NCBI GenBank assembly: GCA_017469745.1
Contig: JAFUFS010000042.1
Location: 1-46,291 of the forward strand
Direction: 5' to 3'
From: Bacteroidales bacterium
Lineage (GTDB): Bacteria > Bacteroidota > Bacteroidia > Bacteroidales > UBA932
DNA length: 46,291 nt
Made by a program: the position numbers and the translations under genes. Below the pieces are notes generated by a model that did no database searches, was not told where the DNA came from, and saw only the letters and a program-made list of their open reading frames with translations. Positions 23,582 to 32,547 of this stretch are shown one piece after another; the stretch's first letter is position 1, and each line of letters starts with the position of its first letter.

Positions 23582-24805
23582 CTACAGCTCCTTTTCGAGT
23601 TTCTCACCCTCATCCTTATGAGCAGTGTAGTAGACCCGCAGAGGAGTCGAGCTTACCTTGATGAAGCCCTTCGCATCCTCGCTTGTCCAACCCTTCTGCA
23701 TCTCACCATATTCACCGAACTTGGTCTTAACCAGGTCGCAAGGTGAATCCACTCCCACCGTCGAGAACGACCAGGGACGGAGTTCCATGGTAACCTTTCC
23801 GGTCACGTTCCTCTGGCTCTCGGTGAGCATGGCCTCGATGTCCCTCATCACGGGCTCGAGGTACTGGCTCTCATGCAGGAACATTCCGTACCAGTTGGCC
23901 ACCTGGTCCTTCCAGTACTGCTGCCACTTGCTGAGGGTGAACTTCTCCAGGAACTTGTGGGCCGCCATTATCAGCATCGGAGCCGCAGCTTCGAAGCCTA
24001 CCCGACCCTTTATCCCGATGATGGTGTCACCGACATGCATGTCACGTCCTATTCCGTAGGGAGCAGCGATGGACTCGACCTTCTGGATGGCAGCCACCTT
24101 GTCGGAGAACTGCTCACCGTTGACGGAGACGATCTCTCCTTTCTCGAATCCGATTTCGATGACCTCAGAACCCTCCTTGGTGACCTGCTTGAGATAAGCG
24201 CTCTCCGGCAGGCCCTGCTTTGAATCGAGGATCTCTCCTCCGCAGATGGAAGTCCCCCAAAGCCCGACGTTGTAGGAATATTTCAACTTCTTGAAATCGG
24301 CCTTGAAGCCATGCTCATTGAGGTAATCCACCTCGAACTGACGAGTGAGGGCCATGTCGCGGGTAAGGGTTATTATCTCGATCCCGGGGGCCATCACCAG
24401 GAAGGTCATGTCGAAACGGACCTGGTCGTTGCCGGCCCCGGTGGAACCGTGGGCTATGGCGTCCGCCCCTATCTCCTTGGCATAGCGGGCTATGGCCATG
24501 GCCTGGAATATCCTTTCAGAAGAGACGGACACCGGATAGGTGCCGTTCCTGAGGACATTGCCGAAGATCATGTACTTGAGGCTCTTGTCGTAATATTCCT
24601 TGGTCACGTCCAAGGTAACATATTCCTTGGCCCCGAGTTCGTAGGCATGTGCCTCGTTGTCCTTCAGCTGCTGCTCGCTGAATCCGCCGGTGTCGGCGCA
24701 GGCAGCATAGACTTCATAACCCTTTTCCTTGGCCAGGTACATCACGGTAAAAGATGTGTCCAGACCGCCGCTGAATGCGACTACCACTTTTTTCTTGTTG
24801 TCCAT
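23582..24805 (-). CDS. argG: argininosuccinate synthase
   Basis: A 407-aa ATP-pyrophosphatase-fold enzyme condensing citrulline and aspartate. The N-terminal P-loop is VVAFSGGLDTSFTVMYL; AHGSTGAGNDQVRFD and LWGTSICGGEI are further family segments. It is 15 bp downstream of the GNAT gene and directly followed by argC. Length is normal. Confidence 0.95.
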   Translation of the reverse strand: MDNKKKVVVAFSGGLDTSFTVMYLAKEKGYEVYAACADTGGFSEQQLKDNEAHAYELGAKEYVTLDVTKEYYDKSLKYMIFGNVLRNGTYPVSVSSERIFQAMAIARYAKEIGADAIAHGSTGAGNDQVRFDMTFLVMAPGIEIITLTRDMALTRQFEVDYLNEHGFKADFKKLKYSYNVGLWGTSICGGEILDSKQGLPESAYLKQVTKEGSEVIEIGFEKGEIVSVNGEQFSDKVAAIQKVESIAAPYGIGRDMHVGDTIIGIKGRVGFEAAAPMLIMAAHKFLEKFTLSKWQQYWKDQVANWYGMFLHESQYLEPVMRDIEAMLTESQRNVTGKVTMELRPWSFSTVGVDSPCDLVKTKFGEYGEMQKGWTSEDAKGFIKVSSTPLRVYYTAHKDEGEKLEKEL

Positions 24806-24820
24806 ATCGTCAGTCCGTTT

Positions 24821-25438
24821 TTATGATTCTTTTGATTGTGATTCGAGGAGGGCAATCCTGTCCAGGACCTCCTGCGGTATCTTTGCTGGAAGATGCTCTT
24901 CCGGATCGAAAAGCATGGCAGTGCAGATGCAGAAATGCCTGTCCGTCCTCTTGAGGACGTCCACGTTGACACAGCCCTCGCAACCTTTCCAGAAAGCATC
25001 GTCGGTCGTCAGTTCAGCGAAGGTCACCGGCTTGTAGCCAAGCTGAGTGTTCATGACCATCACGGCTGCACCGCTGGTGAGGCTGAAGATCTTGGCATTC
25101 GGCCATCGGGTACGGGCCAGCGAGAATGTCAGGTCCTTTATCTTCTTGGCAAGGCTGAGGCCCCTGAAATCAGGATGCACGATGAGTCCTGACGTGGTGA
25201 CATAACGCTTGTGCTCCCAGGTCTCGATGTAGCTGAATCCGGCGAAGCGTCCCTCGTACAAGGCGATAACAGCCTTGGCTTCCTTTATCTTCTGGGCCAG
25301 GTACTCCGGCTTTCTCCTTGCGATTCCGGTGCCTCTTACTTTCGCAGCGTTTTCAATAGCCTCCAGAATCTGATCGACGTAGACGAGATGCTTCTCCGAA
25401 GCGACCTCGACGGTAATGTCATCCAATTTCATTTGCAA
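24821..25438 (-). CDS. GNAT-family acyltransferase, candidate N-acylglutamate synthase
   Basis: A 205-aa GNAT protein with the acyl-CoA-binding core TTSGLIVHPDFRGLSLAKKI (a V-x-P-x-x-R-G-x-x-x-A loop). Bacteroidetes lack classical argA, and a GNAT gene sits at this place between argR and argG in their arginine operons; from memory it has been proposed by genetics in Bacteroides to make the N-acyl (succinyl) glutamate. Here it is 15 bp from both neighbours, so the same job is likely. The C-terminus has a Cys-rich stretch (CEGCVNV, HFCICTAM) of unknown use. Confidence 0.82.
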   Translation of the reverse strand: MQMKLDDITVEVASEKHLVYVDQILEAIENAAKVRGTGIARRKPEYLAQKIKEAKAVIALYEGRFAGFSYIETWEHKRYVTTSGLIVHPDFRGLSLAKKIKDLTFSLARTRWPNAKIFSLTSGAAVMVMNTQLGYKPVTFAELTTDDAFWKGCEGCVNVDVLKRTDRHFCICTAMLFDPEEHLPAKIPQEVLDRIALLESQSKES

Positions 25439-25453
25439 GTTCGTTATACTGTT

Positions 25454-25933
25454 CTAATTCAATCTTTTCTTACCTATCTGCCGGAACAGCTGTCCAAGGG
25501 ATTTGATCATGTCCTCCCTTGTGTTCCCTTCCCTTATGACCAGGAAGATCGTGTCGTCTCCGGCAATCGTCCCGGCGATCTCTTCGATTTCTCCCGAATC
25601 TATGATCGCTGCCACCATGTTGGCATGGCCCGGACGCGTCTTGATGACAGCCATTATGCCGGAAAACTCGACGCTGAGGATGCTTTCCGAAGAATCCATC
25701 GCCGGGATGCCGCCCTTGCGGACGAAAGCTGGACGAGCCAGGCTGTAATAATAGCCGTCGTCATCATGGAGCTTGGAGATCCTCATCTCCTTTATGTCGC
25801 GTGAAAGAGTTGCCTGCGCGACGATCAGCCCCAGATCCTGGAGTTTTAAAGAAAGTTCTTCCTGGTTGGCAATCCTGTTATTCCGGATCAAATCACGGAT
25901 AATACGCTGCCTATCAAGTTTTTCCCTGGCCAT
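25454..25933 (-). CDS. argR: arginine repressor
   Basis: A 159-aa ArgR. The winged helix-turn-helix is at residues ~8-70 (IRDLIRNNRIANQEELSLKL, VAQATLSRDIKEM), and the C-terminal hexamerisation/arginine-binding domain has the GTIAGDDTIFLVIRE motif. It is first in the arginine operon, with an ARG-box-like palindrome between its promoter and its start codon, so it should autoregulate and repress the operon when arginine is plentiful. Confidence 0.95.
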   Translation of the reverse strand: MAREKLDRQRIIRDLIRNNRIANQEELSLKLQDLGLIVAQATLSRDIKEMRISKLHDDDGYYYSLARPAFVRKGGIPAMDSSESILSVEFSGIMAVIKTRPGHANMVAAIIDSGEIEEIAGTIAGDDTIFLVIREGNTREDMIKSLGQLFRQIGKKRLN

Positions 25934-25937
25934 AAAG

Positions 25938-25955
25938 AGAATTATTATTCATTAT
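25938..25955 (-). promoter_or_regulatory. ARG-box-like operator of the arginine operon
   Basis: On the coding strand TGAATAATAATTCTC fits the ArgR half-site pattern TGAATwwwwATTCA with one or two mismatches. It sits at the expected transcription start, between the -7 box and argR. Confidence 0.55.
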
Positions 25956-25961
25956 CTGATG

Positions 25962-25969
25962 CAAATATA
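25962..25969 (-). promoter_or_regulatory. -7 box of the arginine operon
   Basis: CAAATATA (coding strand TATATTTG) fits TAnnTTTG, 29 bp upstream of argR. Confidence 0.55.
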
Positions 25970-26028
25970 CAGATTATTTTCATAAAATATTCATTTTTAC
26001 AATATTTTTCAGTCTTGTGATTTTATCG

Positions 26029-26036
26029 TAAATTTG
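26029..26036 (+). promoter_or_regulatory. -7 box of guaA
   Basis: TAAATTTG matches TAnnTTTG, with the ATG 24 bp downstream. It is divergent from the arginine operon promoter. Confidence 0.55.
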
Positions 26037-26059
26037 TTTTTGGAAACATTCTGAGCAAA

Positions 26060-27643
26060 ATGTCGGAAAAAATCATCATTCTCGATTTCGGTTCCCAGGT
26101 CACCCAGCTCATCGGCAGACGCCTCAGGGAGCTGAACATCTACTGCGAGATCTACCCTTTCAACAAAGTACCTGCCCTCGACGGAAGCGTAAAGGGAGTA
26201 ATCCTCTCCGGAAGCCCCTGCTCGGTAAGGGATGCCAATGCCCCGCAGATCGATCTCGGGGGCATCAAGGGGCAGTATCCCCTACTCGGCATCTGCTACG
26301 GCGCCCAGTACCTTGCCCACAAGTTCGGCGGCAGGGTGGAGGGCTCCCTCGCCAGGGAATATGGAAGGGCTATGTTGGAAGTCAAGGATGCGGGATCTCC
26401 CCTGCTGAAGGGACTTTCTGCCCGTTCACAGGTCTGGATGTCACACGGGGACACGATTTCCGCCCTTCCGGAAGGTGCCAGGGTAATCGCTTCAACAGAA
26501 AGCGTCGACAATGCGGCCTTCTCCTTCGAGGGTGAGCCGACTTTTGCCGTACAGTTCCATCCGGAAGTCTTCCACACCACGGAAGGCTCGAAGATCCTGG
26601 CCAATTTCGCATTCGGGATCTGCGGTTGCACGGGAGATTGGACCCCGGACTCCTTTATCGAGACCACGGTAGCTGCCCTGAGGGAACAGCTCGGAGACGA
26701 CAAGGTGATCCTGGGCCTCAGCGGAGGAGTGGATTCGACAGTCGCCGGCGTCCTGCTCAACCAGGCCATCGGCCACAACCTGACCTGCATCTTCGTCAAC
26801 AACGGTCTTTTGAGGAAAAATGAATATGAAGACGTCCTGGCTTCCTACCGCGACATGAACCTCAACGTTATCGGAGCGGATGCATCGGAGGATTTCCTAA
26901 GCGAACTGGCCGGAGTCACCGAGCCTGAGGCGAAGAGAAAGATCATCGGAAGGCTCTTCGTGGAGACTTTCAACAAGTACGCACTCCAGATAGAGGGAGC
27001 CCGCTGGCTTGCCCAGGGCACCATCTATCCTGACGTAATAGAGTCCGCAGGCATCGAGGGCATCGCCTCGAAGATCAAGTCCCACCACAACGTGGGCGGC
27101 CTGCCTGAGAAGATGAACCTTAGGATCGTGGAGCCTCTCCGGATGCTCTTCAAGGATGAGGTCCGCCGCGTCGGAAGGGCTCTCGGCATCAAGGAGGAGC
27201 TTGTCGGAAGACATCCCTTCCCGGGGCCTTCCCTTGCCGTCAGGGTCATAGGAGACATCACCAAGGAAAAGCTGGACGTACTTAGGGAAGCCGACGACAT
27301 ATTCATAAAAGGGCTCCGCAGTTACGACTGCACTTCCCTCCACCTTCCTTCAGCCTCCGACCCGAGAGTCGAGGCAACGAACCTGTACGACGCCATCTGG
27401 CAGGCTGGAGTCATCCTGCTCCCGATCAAGAGCGTCGGTGTCATGGGAGACGAGAGGACCTACGAGAATCCTGTCGCCCTGCGCGCCGTCATCTCTACCG
27501 ACGCCATGACAGCCGACTGGTTCCACCTCCCCTACGACTTCCTCGCGCAGGTGAGCAACGACATCATCAACAAGGTCAAGGGGGTCAACCGCGTGGTCTA
27601 CGACATCTCGTCCAAACCGCCGGCAACAATTGAATGGGAATAA
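26060..27643 (+). CDS. guaA: GMP synthase (glutamine-hydrolysing), full length
   Basis: A 527-aa two-domain enzyme making GMP from XMP. The class I glutamine amidotransferase half has the nucleophile Cys79 in [11 protein letters not shown] and the His-Glu pair in [10 protein letters not shown]. The synthetase half has the P-loop [23 protein letters not shown], and [13 protein letters not shown], ending in the conserved TIEWE. Both halves look intact. A second synthetase-only gene follows 18 bp later. Confidence 0.97.
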   Translation: MSEKIIILDFGSQVTQLIGRRLRELNIYCEIYPFNKVPALDGSVKGVILSGSPCSVRDANAPQIDLGGIKGQYPLLGICYGAQYLAHKFGGRVEGSLAREYGRAMLEVKDAGSPLLKGLSARSQVWMSHGDTISALPEGARVIASTESVDNAAFSFEGEPTFAVQFHPEVFHTTEGSKILANFAFGICGCTGDWTPDSFIETTVAALREQLGDDKVILGLSGGVDSTVAGVLLNQAIGHNLTCIFVNNGLLRKNEYEDVLASYRDMNLNVIGADASEDFLSELAGVTEPEAKRKIIGRLFVETFNKYALQIEGARWLAQGTIYPDVIESAGIEGIASKIKSHHNVGGLPEKMNLRIVEPLRMLFKDEVRRVGRALGIKEELVGRHPFPGPSLAVRVIGDITKEKLDVLREADDIFIKGLRSYDCTSLHLPSASDPRVEATNLYDAIWQAGVILLPIKSVGVMGDERTYENPVALRAVISTDAMTADWFHLPYDFLAQVSNDIINKVKGVNRVVYDISSKPPATIEWE

Positions 27644-27661
27644 TTTTAACACATAATCAAG

Positions 27662-28645
27662 ATGACAACTAGCAATGTTCGTCCCGCTGACATGGAGCGG
27701 ATCACTACTGCCGAACTGGCACAGAAATTCATTGAAGAACAGGTTAAGGAGCTGCGTGCCCAAATCGGCGACAAGAAGGTGCTGCTCGCCTTGTCGGGCG
27801 GTGTAGACTCATCTGTGGTAGCTGCCCTGCTGATCAAGGCAGTGGGACAGCAGCTTGTTTCAGTCCATGTCAACCACGGCCTTCTTCGTAAAGGAGAGCC
27901 CGAGCAGGTGGTGCGTGTGTTCCGCGACGAACTCCACGCCAACCTGGTGTACGTGGATGCCACTGACCGTTTCCTCGACAAACTGGCAGGAGTGGCCGAT
28001 CCTGAGCAGAAACGCAAGATCATCGGCGCTGAATTCATCCGCGTGTTCGAAGAAGAGGCCCGCAAGCTGGATGGCATAAGCTTCCTGGCCCAGGGAACCA
28101 TCTATCCTGACATCATCGAATCCGGTCCCGTCAAGTCCCACCACAATGTAGGCGGCCTTCCTGAAGACCTCCAGTTCGAGCTTGTAGAGCCGATCAAGCT
28201 GCTCTTCAAGGACGAGGTCCGCGTGGTCGGCAAGGAACTCGGCCTGCCTGACAACATGGTCTTCCGCCAGCCGTTCCCCGGCCCGGGTCTGGGAGTCCGC
28301 TGCACAGGCGCAATCACCCGCGACAGGCTTGAGGCCCTCCGCGAGAGTGACGCCATACTCCGCGAGGAATTTGCGAAGAACGGCCTTGAAGGCAAGGTGT
28401 GGCAGTACTTCACCGTGGTTCCCGACTATAAGTCGACCGGAGTCAAGGACAACAAGCGCAGTTGGGACTGGCCTGTCATCATCCGTGCCGTCAACACCCG
28501 CGACGCAATGACAGCCACCATCGAGGAGATCCCATACGAACTGCTGCATCACATCACAAAGCGTATCGTAACGGAAGTTCCGGGAGTGAACAGAGTGCTG
28601 TACGACCTCACCCCGAAGCCGACCGGAACGATCGAGTGGGAATAA
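27662..28645 (+). CDS. GMP synthase paralogue, ATP-pyrophosphatase subunit only
   Basis: A 327-aa protein homologous to the C-terminal half of GuaA: P-loop [12 protein letters not shown] (residues 42-53), [35 protein letters not shown] and the final GTIEWE. There is no amidotransferase domain, as in archaeal split GMP synthases (GuaAb). It may use free ammonia or borrow the glutaminase of the preceding enzyme. It lies 18 bp after guaA and is co-transcribed. It is not a recent copy: its sequence differs strongly from the first. Confidence 0.9.
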   Translation: MTTSNVRPADMERITTAELAQKFIEEQVKELRAQIGDKKVLLALSGGVDSSVVAALLIKAVGQQLVSVHVNHGLLRKGEPEQVVRVFRDELHANLVYVDATDRFLDKLAGVADPEQKRKIIGAEFIRVFEEEARKLDGISFLAQGTIYPDIIESGPVKSHHNVGGLPEDLQFELVEPIKLLFKDEVRVVGKELGLPDNMVFRQPFPGPGLGVRCTGAITRDRLEALRESDAILREEFAKNGLEGKVWQYFTVVPDYKSTGVKDNKRSWDWPVIIRAVNTRDAMTATIEEIPYELLHHITKRIVTEVPGVNRVLYDLTPKPTGTIEWE

Positions 28646-28667
28646 TAACACACAAAACTGAATAACC

Positions 28668-29909
28668 ATGAAGCAGATTTTCAAGTTGGCGGCCACAGCC
28701 ATACTGGTGCTGATGCCTCTAAGCAACCAGGCACAGCCAAAGAACCCATACGAACTTCCGGATCCCTTGAAGATGGAAGACGGAAGGATCGTCAGGAACA
28801 AGAAACAGTGGATGAACGAGCGTCGCCCTGAACTCATGGAGATGCTCCGCTCCCAGATGTTCGGTCGCGAGCCCGGCGCAGATGCCGCTCCCGACATCCA
28901 TTACACCCTTCTTGAAGAGAGCAAGGACGCTTTCGGAGGCCTTGCTACCAGGCGCCAGGTGAAAATCAGCTTCGACAAGGACGAGAATTACTACCTGGTC
29001 CTCCTGATGTACATTCCCAACAAGCACAACGGCCCGGTCCCGGCCTTCCTCGGTCCCAATTTCAAGGGCAACCATTCAACGACCGACGACCCTGCTGTAC
29101 TGATGCCCACAGAAGAGAAACTCGCGACCTACGCCCCTGACTACAAGGTGGAACCTCGCGATGCCAACGGTCACCGTTGGGAATATGAATACATCCTGTC
29201 ACATGGTTATGCAGTCGCTACATTCTGCTATAACGATGTGGACCCCGACTTCCACGATGGTTTCCATAACGGGATCCACGGACTGATCGACGGCGACAAA
29301 CCTCGCAACGGCGAATCCTGGGGATCGATCTCTGCCTGGGCCTGGGCGCTTTCCAGGTGTCTGGACTACCTGGAGACCGTGAAGGAGATCAACGCGAAAA
29401 AAGTTGCCGTCATCGGCCACTCGCGCCTTGGGAAGACTTCTCTCTGGGCAGGTGCCACCGACCAGAGGTTCGCACTGGTCATCTCCAACGACTCAGGATG
29501 TTCAGGTGCTGCAATAGCAAGGAGAAAGTTCGGAGAGACAGTCGCTGCGATCAACAAGAGCTTCCCTCACTGGTTCTGCGACAACTACAAGGCTTACGGA
29601 GGCAGTGAGGAAATGATGCCCTGGGATCAGCATGAACTCATCGCGATGATAGCTCCAAGGCCTGTGTATGTGGCAAGTGCAAGCGAAGATTCATGGGCCG
29701 ATCCCGTCGGAGAGTATTTCAGCCTGGTCGGCGCAGCCTCAGTCTACAAGCTGTTCGGCTATGACGGCATCACCGACAGGACGGTTCCTGAAATAGAGCA
29801 TCCGGTAGTTGTCGGAAGGATGGGTCACCACATAAGAAAAGGCGAACACAATGTCCGCCTCTATGACTGGGAAAACTACGTCGCTTTCGCAGACCGCTTC
29901 CTCAAATAG
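28668..29909 (+). CDS. CE15-like glucuronoyl esterase / acetylxylan esterase-type hydrolase, secreted
   Basis: A 413-aa alpha/beta hydrolase with a signal peptide (MKQIFKLAATAILVLMPLSNQAQ). The nucleophile elbow GHSRLGKTSLWAGA (Ser252) matches the CE15 signature of Bacteroidetes members, and MGHHIRKGEHN supplies the catalytic His. CE15 enzymes cleave the ester between glucuronoxylan and lignin. The gene is 22 bp after the guaA paralogue, an unexpected partner, and its stop abuts that of the convergent porin gene. Confidence 0.85.
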   Translation: MKQIFKLAATAILVLMPLSNQAQPKNPYELPDPLKMEDGRIVRNKKQWMNERRPELMEMLRSQMFGREPGADAAPDIHYTLLEESKDAFGGLATRRQVKISFDKDENYYLVLLMYIPNKHNGPVPAFLGPNFKGNHSTTDDPAVLMPTEEKLATYAPDYKVEPRDANGHRWEYEYILSHGYAVATFCYNDVDPDFHDGFHNGIHGLIDGDKPRNGESWGSISAWAWALSRCLDYLETVKEINAKKVAVIGHSRLGKTSLWAGATDQRFALVISNDSGCSGAAIARRKFGETVAAINKSFPHWFCDNYKAYGGSEEMMPWDQHELIAMIAPRPVYVASASEDSWADPVGEYFSLVGAASVYKLFGYDGITDRTVPEIEHPVVVGRMGHHIRKGEHNVRLYDWENYVAFADRFLK

Positions 29910-31238
29910 TTAGAAACTCATCATCACCACGCCGAGTACACGGTGGTTGGTGATCCAGTGAAGATCTTCCAGTGGACGTGCGTAATTGTCAAGTTTACGC
30001 ACGTCTCCGTATTGTACGCTGGTGTTGTCGTACTCCAGGGCGACGGCCAGCTTCCCTACATTGTAGGACAGGGTGGGAGTCACCCTGACCATCTGTGCCA
30101 GATCCCTGGAACCGACAGAGAAGAAATAGATGTCGGACGCACGACAGTACCCATTCTCATTGACGGAAAGGTTATGCTGGGTGCCAAGAGACTTGTGGTA
30201 CCCTCCCATGCACATGATGCGGAACTTCCGTCCGTAACTGAAAGACAGGAAGGACACGGATGCCCTGAGCGGAGTGTAAAGGTAGTTCCAAGGGTCACGC
30301 CAGTCGTAAAGGGCGTAGCCGCTCATCAGCTGCATGTGGTCCCCGCCTTGGGCGAAAACAGACTTTGCATTGATCTTGAAAGCACCGCTTTCGAACTGAA
30401 GATAGGCGAAAGGACTGATCATGTTGATCCTGTCATAGACCCTTGAGCCGACATCGTAGGGATTGTTCTCGGTGTAATTGGCATCAGTAGTCCTCCACCT
30501 GGGCCTGAGACTGATGAAATCAGCCCCTGCTCTCGCCAGGAAATGTGATGAACGGAAGGAAAAACCGGCATAAAGCTCCGGAATCAGTCCGTACTTGACA
30601 TAATTTGCCGAAGGACCCGAGGGGCCGGTCGGAAGGTACTGGAAAGGATAGAGGGCTCCGGCCGTGAGGCTGAGGCCGTTGAAAAGGGTGAAGTCCAGCA
30701 TGAGCTGAGGACTTCTGGAATGGGGGCTGAAGGGAGAACCGGATTCGACATTGACACAGTAAGGCATGTCAGCGGCCATGGGATGCCAGGCCTGACCGGC
30801 CCTGATGGAGAACTTGTTTTCCATGTATCCCACATGGTTCCATGCAAGGTCGACGTATGCCTGCCTGAGACGCATCGAAGCAGAAGTCCCGTTCAGAAGG
30901 TAGAAATCCGCCTCTATCCTGCCGCTCACGTCAAGGCCGCCGTAGCTGATGCCGGTAGCCTCGAGCCCGAGCTGGGAGGTCAGGGCGCACATCTTTATCG
31001 AGGGATTGGAATATATGTCCTGTCCCTCAAGGTTATGACTGTAGTCACGCGGTACATAGAAGAACATGTCCTCGGCCCCGGCCTTCACGTCCCTGGTGTC
31101 GAAAATGGCATAAGAACGGACGGATCCGAAGGGTCGGATGTGCTCTCGCAATCCCGCGGAAGCATCCTGGGCCCTCAAGGAGGGGACCCAGGAAAGCGTC
31201 GCGGTCATAATCAATGTGATGAAATATGACTTTTTCAT
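29910..31238 (-). CDS. porin-like outer membrane beta-barrel protein 2
   Basis: A 442-aa protein with a signal peptide (MKKSYFITLIMTATLSWVPSLRAQ) and alternating beta strands to the end, which finishes VLGVVMMSF with a terminal Phe as in outer membrane barrels. It is a tandem paralogue of the next gene upstream: RMRQAYVDLAW, AGQAWHPMAADMP, SPFSPHSRSPQ, PTGPSGPSANYVKYG, and ITNHRVLG are shared. No exact family name is certain; DcaP-like porin is one possibility. It is the last gene of the DASS operon and meets the esterase gene tail-to-tail with no gap. Confidence 0.8.
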   Translation of the reverse strand: MKKSYFITLIMTATLSWVPSLRAQDASAGLREHIRPFGSVRSYAIFDTRDVKAGAEDMFFYVPRDYSHNLEGQDIYSNPSIKMCALTSQLGLEATGISYGGLDVSGRIEADFYLLNGTSASMRLRQAYVDLAWNHVGYMENKFSIRAGQAWHPMAADMPYCVNVESGSPFSPHSRSPQLMLDFTLFNGLSLTAGALYPFQYLPTGPSGPSANYVKYGLIPELYAGFSFRSSHFLARAGADFISLRPRWRTTDANYTENNPYDVGSRVYDRINMISPFAYLQFESGAFKINAKSVFAQGGDHMQLMSGYALYDWRDPWNYLYTPLRASVSFLSFSYGRKFRIMCMGGYHKSLGTQHNLSVNENGYCRASDIYFFSVGSRDLAQMVRVTPTLSYNVGKLAVALEYDNTSVQYGDVRKLDNYARPLEDLHWITNHRVLGVVMMSF

Positions 31239-31259
31239 AGCCAGGTTCAGATTCAGGTA

Positions 31260-32546
31260 CTAGAAGGTGAATTTCACCAGGGCCTGCACACGGTTGTTGG
31301 TGATCCAGTGGAGGTTGTCCTGGGCAAGACCGTTCTTTCCGATGTACTTGGTACCGGCAAAGGTCTTGTATTCACCGTACTGGATGCTCGTTACCTCATA
31401 TTCAAGGCCGATGGCGAACTTACCGATGTTATGGATGATGGTGGGGGTGATCCTCCACATCATGTTCATGTTGGAATAGCTGTTCTTGCTGAAGTAGAGC
31501 TCGGAAGCAGGGACATAGTCGATGACATCCTTGAGGACGGTGCCGCTGTAGAGGTCCTTGACGGTTCCGAAGTTCTTCACGAAGCCACCGAAGAGGATGG
31601 CCTGGGTCTTCTTACCGTAAGCAAGACTGAGCCAGGATGAAGAGTTGACGGTAGGAGTGTAGTCGTAGCTGCCGTCAGGATTGATGTCGGCGATTCCGTA
31701 ACCTCCGTTGAGGTTGAAGTGCTCACCTGCCTGTGCGTAGATGGTCTTGAACTTGGCGGAGAAGAGGCCATTCTTGTACTGGGCGAAGAGGAAGGGAGAG
31801 AAGGTGGTGATCCTGTCGCTGACCTTCTTCTTGCCGTCGTTCCAACGGGGCTTGATGGAAAGCATGTCAACTCCGATCTTGGCAGAGAGGTCGCCACCCT
31901 TGATGTTGGCGCCGAGGTAAAGCTCGGGAACTCCGCTGTACTTGATGTAGTTGGCAGATGCTCCGCCAGGGCCGGTCGAAGTGTACTGCATCTGCCAGAG
32001 GGCGGCTGCAGTGATCGAGAAGTTCTCAGCCATGCTGAGGTCGAGCTTCACGAGAGGAGTACGTGAGAAGGGGCCGAAAGGTGCTCCCGTGTTGAGGGAG
32101 AAGACGTCAGGCATGTCGGCAGCCATAGGGTGCCAGGTCTGTCCTGCAGTCACGAGCCAGTCGCCCTTGCCGATGGTGGCGTAGGCCTGGCGCATACGAA
32201 GCTGGGCAGTACCGGTCACACCGGAGACTCCACTGTAGAAGTCGGTCTCGATCCTTCCACCGATCTTGAAGCCATCATATTCATAACCCACGAGATCCAC
32301 ACCGAGACGGGTGGTGAGGGCTGCGAAACGGAAGCTGGCCTGTTCGTTGAGATCCACTCCGTCGACGATGTCCCTGTCCTTGGGGACATAATAGAAGAAG
32401 TCCTCAGTAAGGGCGATGCTCTCACGTGTGTCGAAAGCAAAGTAGTTGCGGACGAAGCCGTAAGGTTTGAGAGTCACGGACTTCTCCTGGGCACCGAGGG
32501 ATGCGCAGAGAGCCAGGACTGCGAATGCTGTTAAAATTCGTTTCAT
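31260..32546 (-). CDS. porin-like outer membrane beta-barrel protein 1
   Basis: A paralogue of the downstream gene. I chose ATG 32546 (MKRILTAFAVLALCASLGAQ signal); the ATG three codons earlier is possible. Sequences shared with its partner include QLRMRQAYATIG, TAGQTWHPMAADMP, GAPFGPFSRTP and STGPGGASANYIKYSG. Fourteen or more amphipathic strands and the last residue Phe (ALVKFTF) suggest a barrel. It starts within a few bases of the DASS stop, so it is translationally coupled with the symporter; the pair may let its substrate across the outer membrane. Confidence 0.82.
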   Translation of the reverse strand: MKRILTAFAVLALCASLGAQEKSVTLKPYGFVRNYFAFDTRESIALTEDFFYYVPKDRDIVDGVDLNEQASFRFAALTTRLGVDLVGYEYDGFKIGGRIETDFYSGVSGVTGTAQLRMRQAYATIGKGDWLVTAGQTWHPMAADMPDVFSLNTGAPFGPFSRTPLVKLDLSMAENFSITAAALWQMQYTSTGPGGASANYIKYSGVPELYLGANIKGGDLSAKIGVDMLSIKPRWNDGKKKVSDRITTFSPFLFAQYKNGLFSAKFKTIYAQAGEHFNLNGGYGIADINPDGSYDYTPTVNSSSWLSLAYGKKTQAILFGGFVKNFGTVKDLYSGTVLKDVIDYVPASELYFSKNSYSNMNMMWRITPTIIHNIGKFAIGLEYEVTSIQYGEYKTFAGTKYIGKNGLAQDNLHWITNNRVQALVKFTF

Positions 32547-32547
32547 A

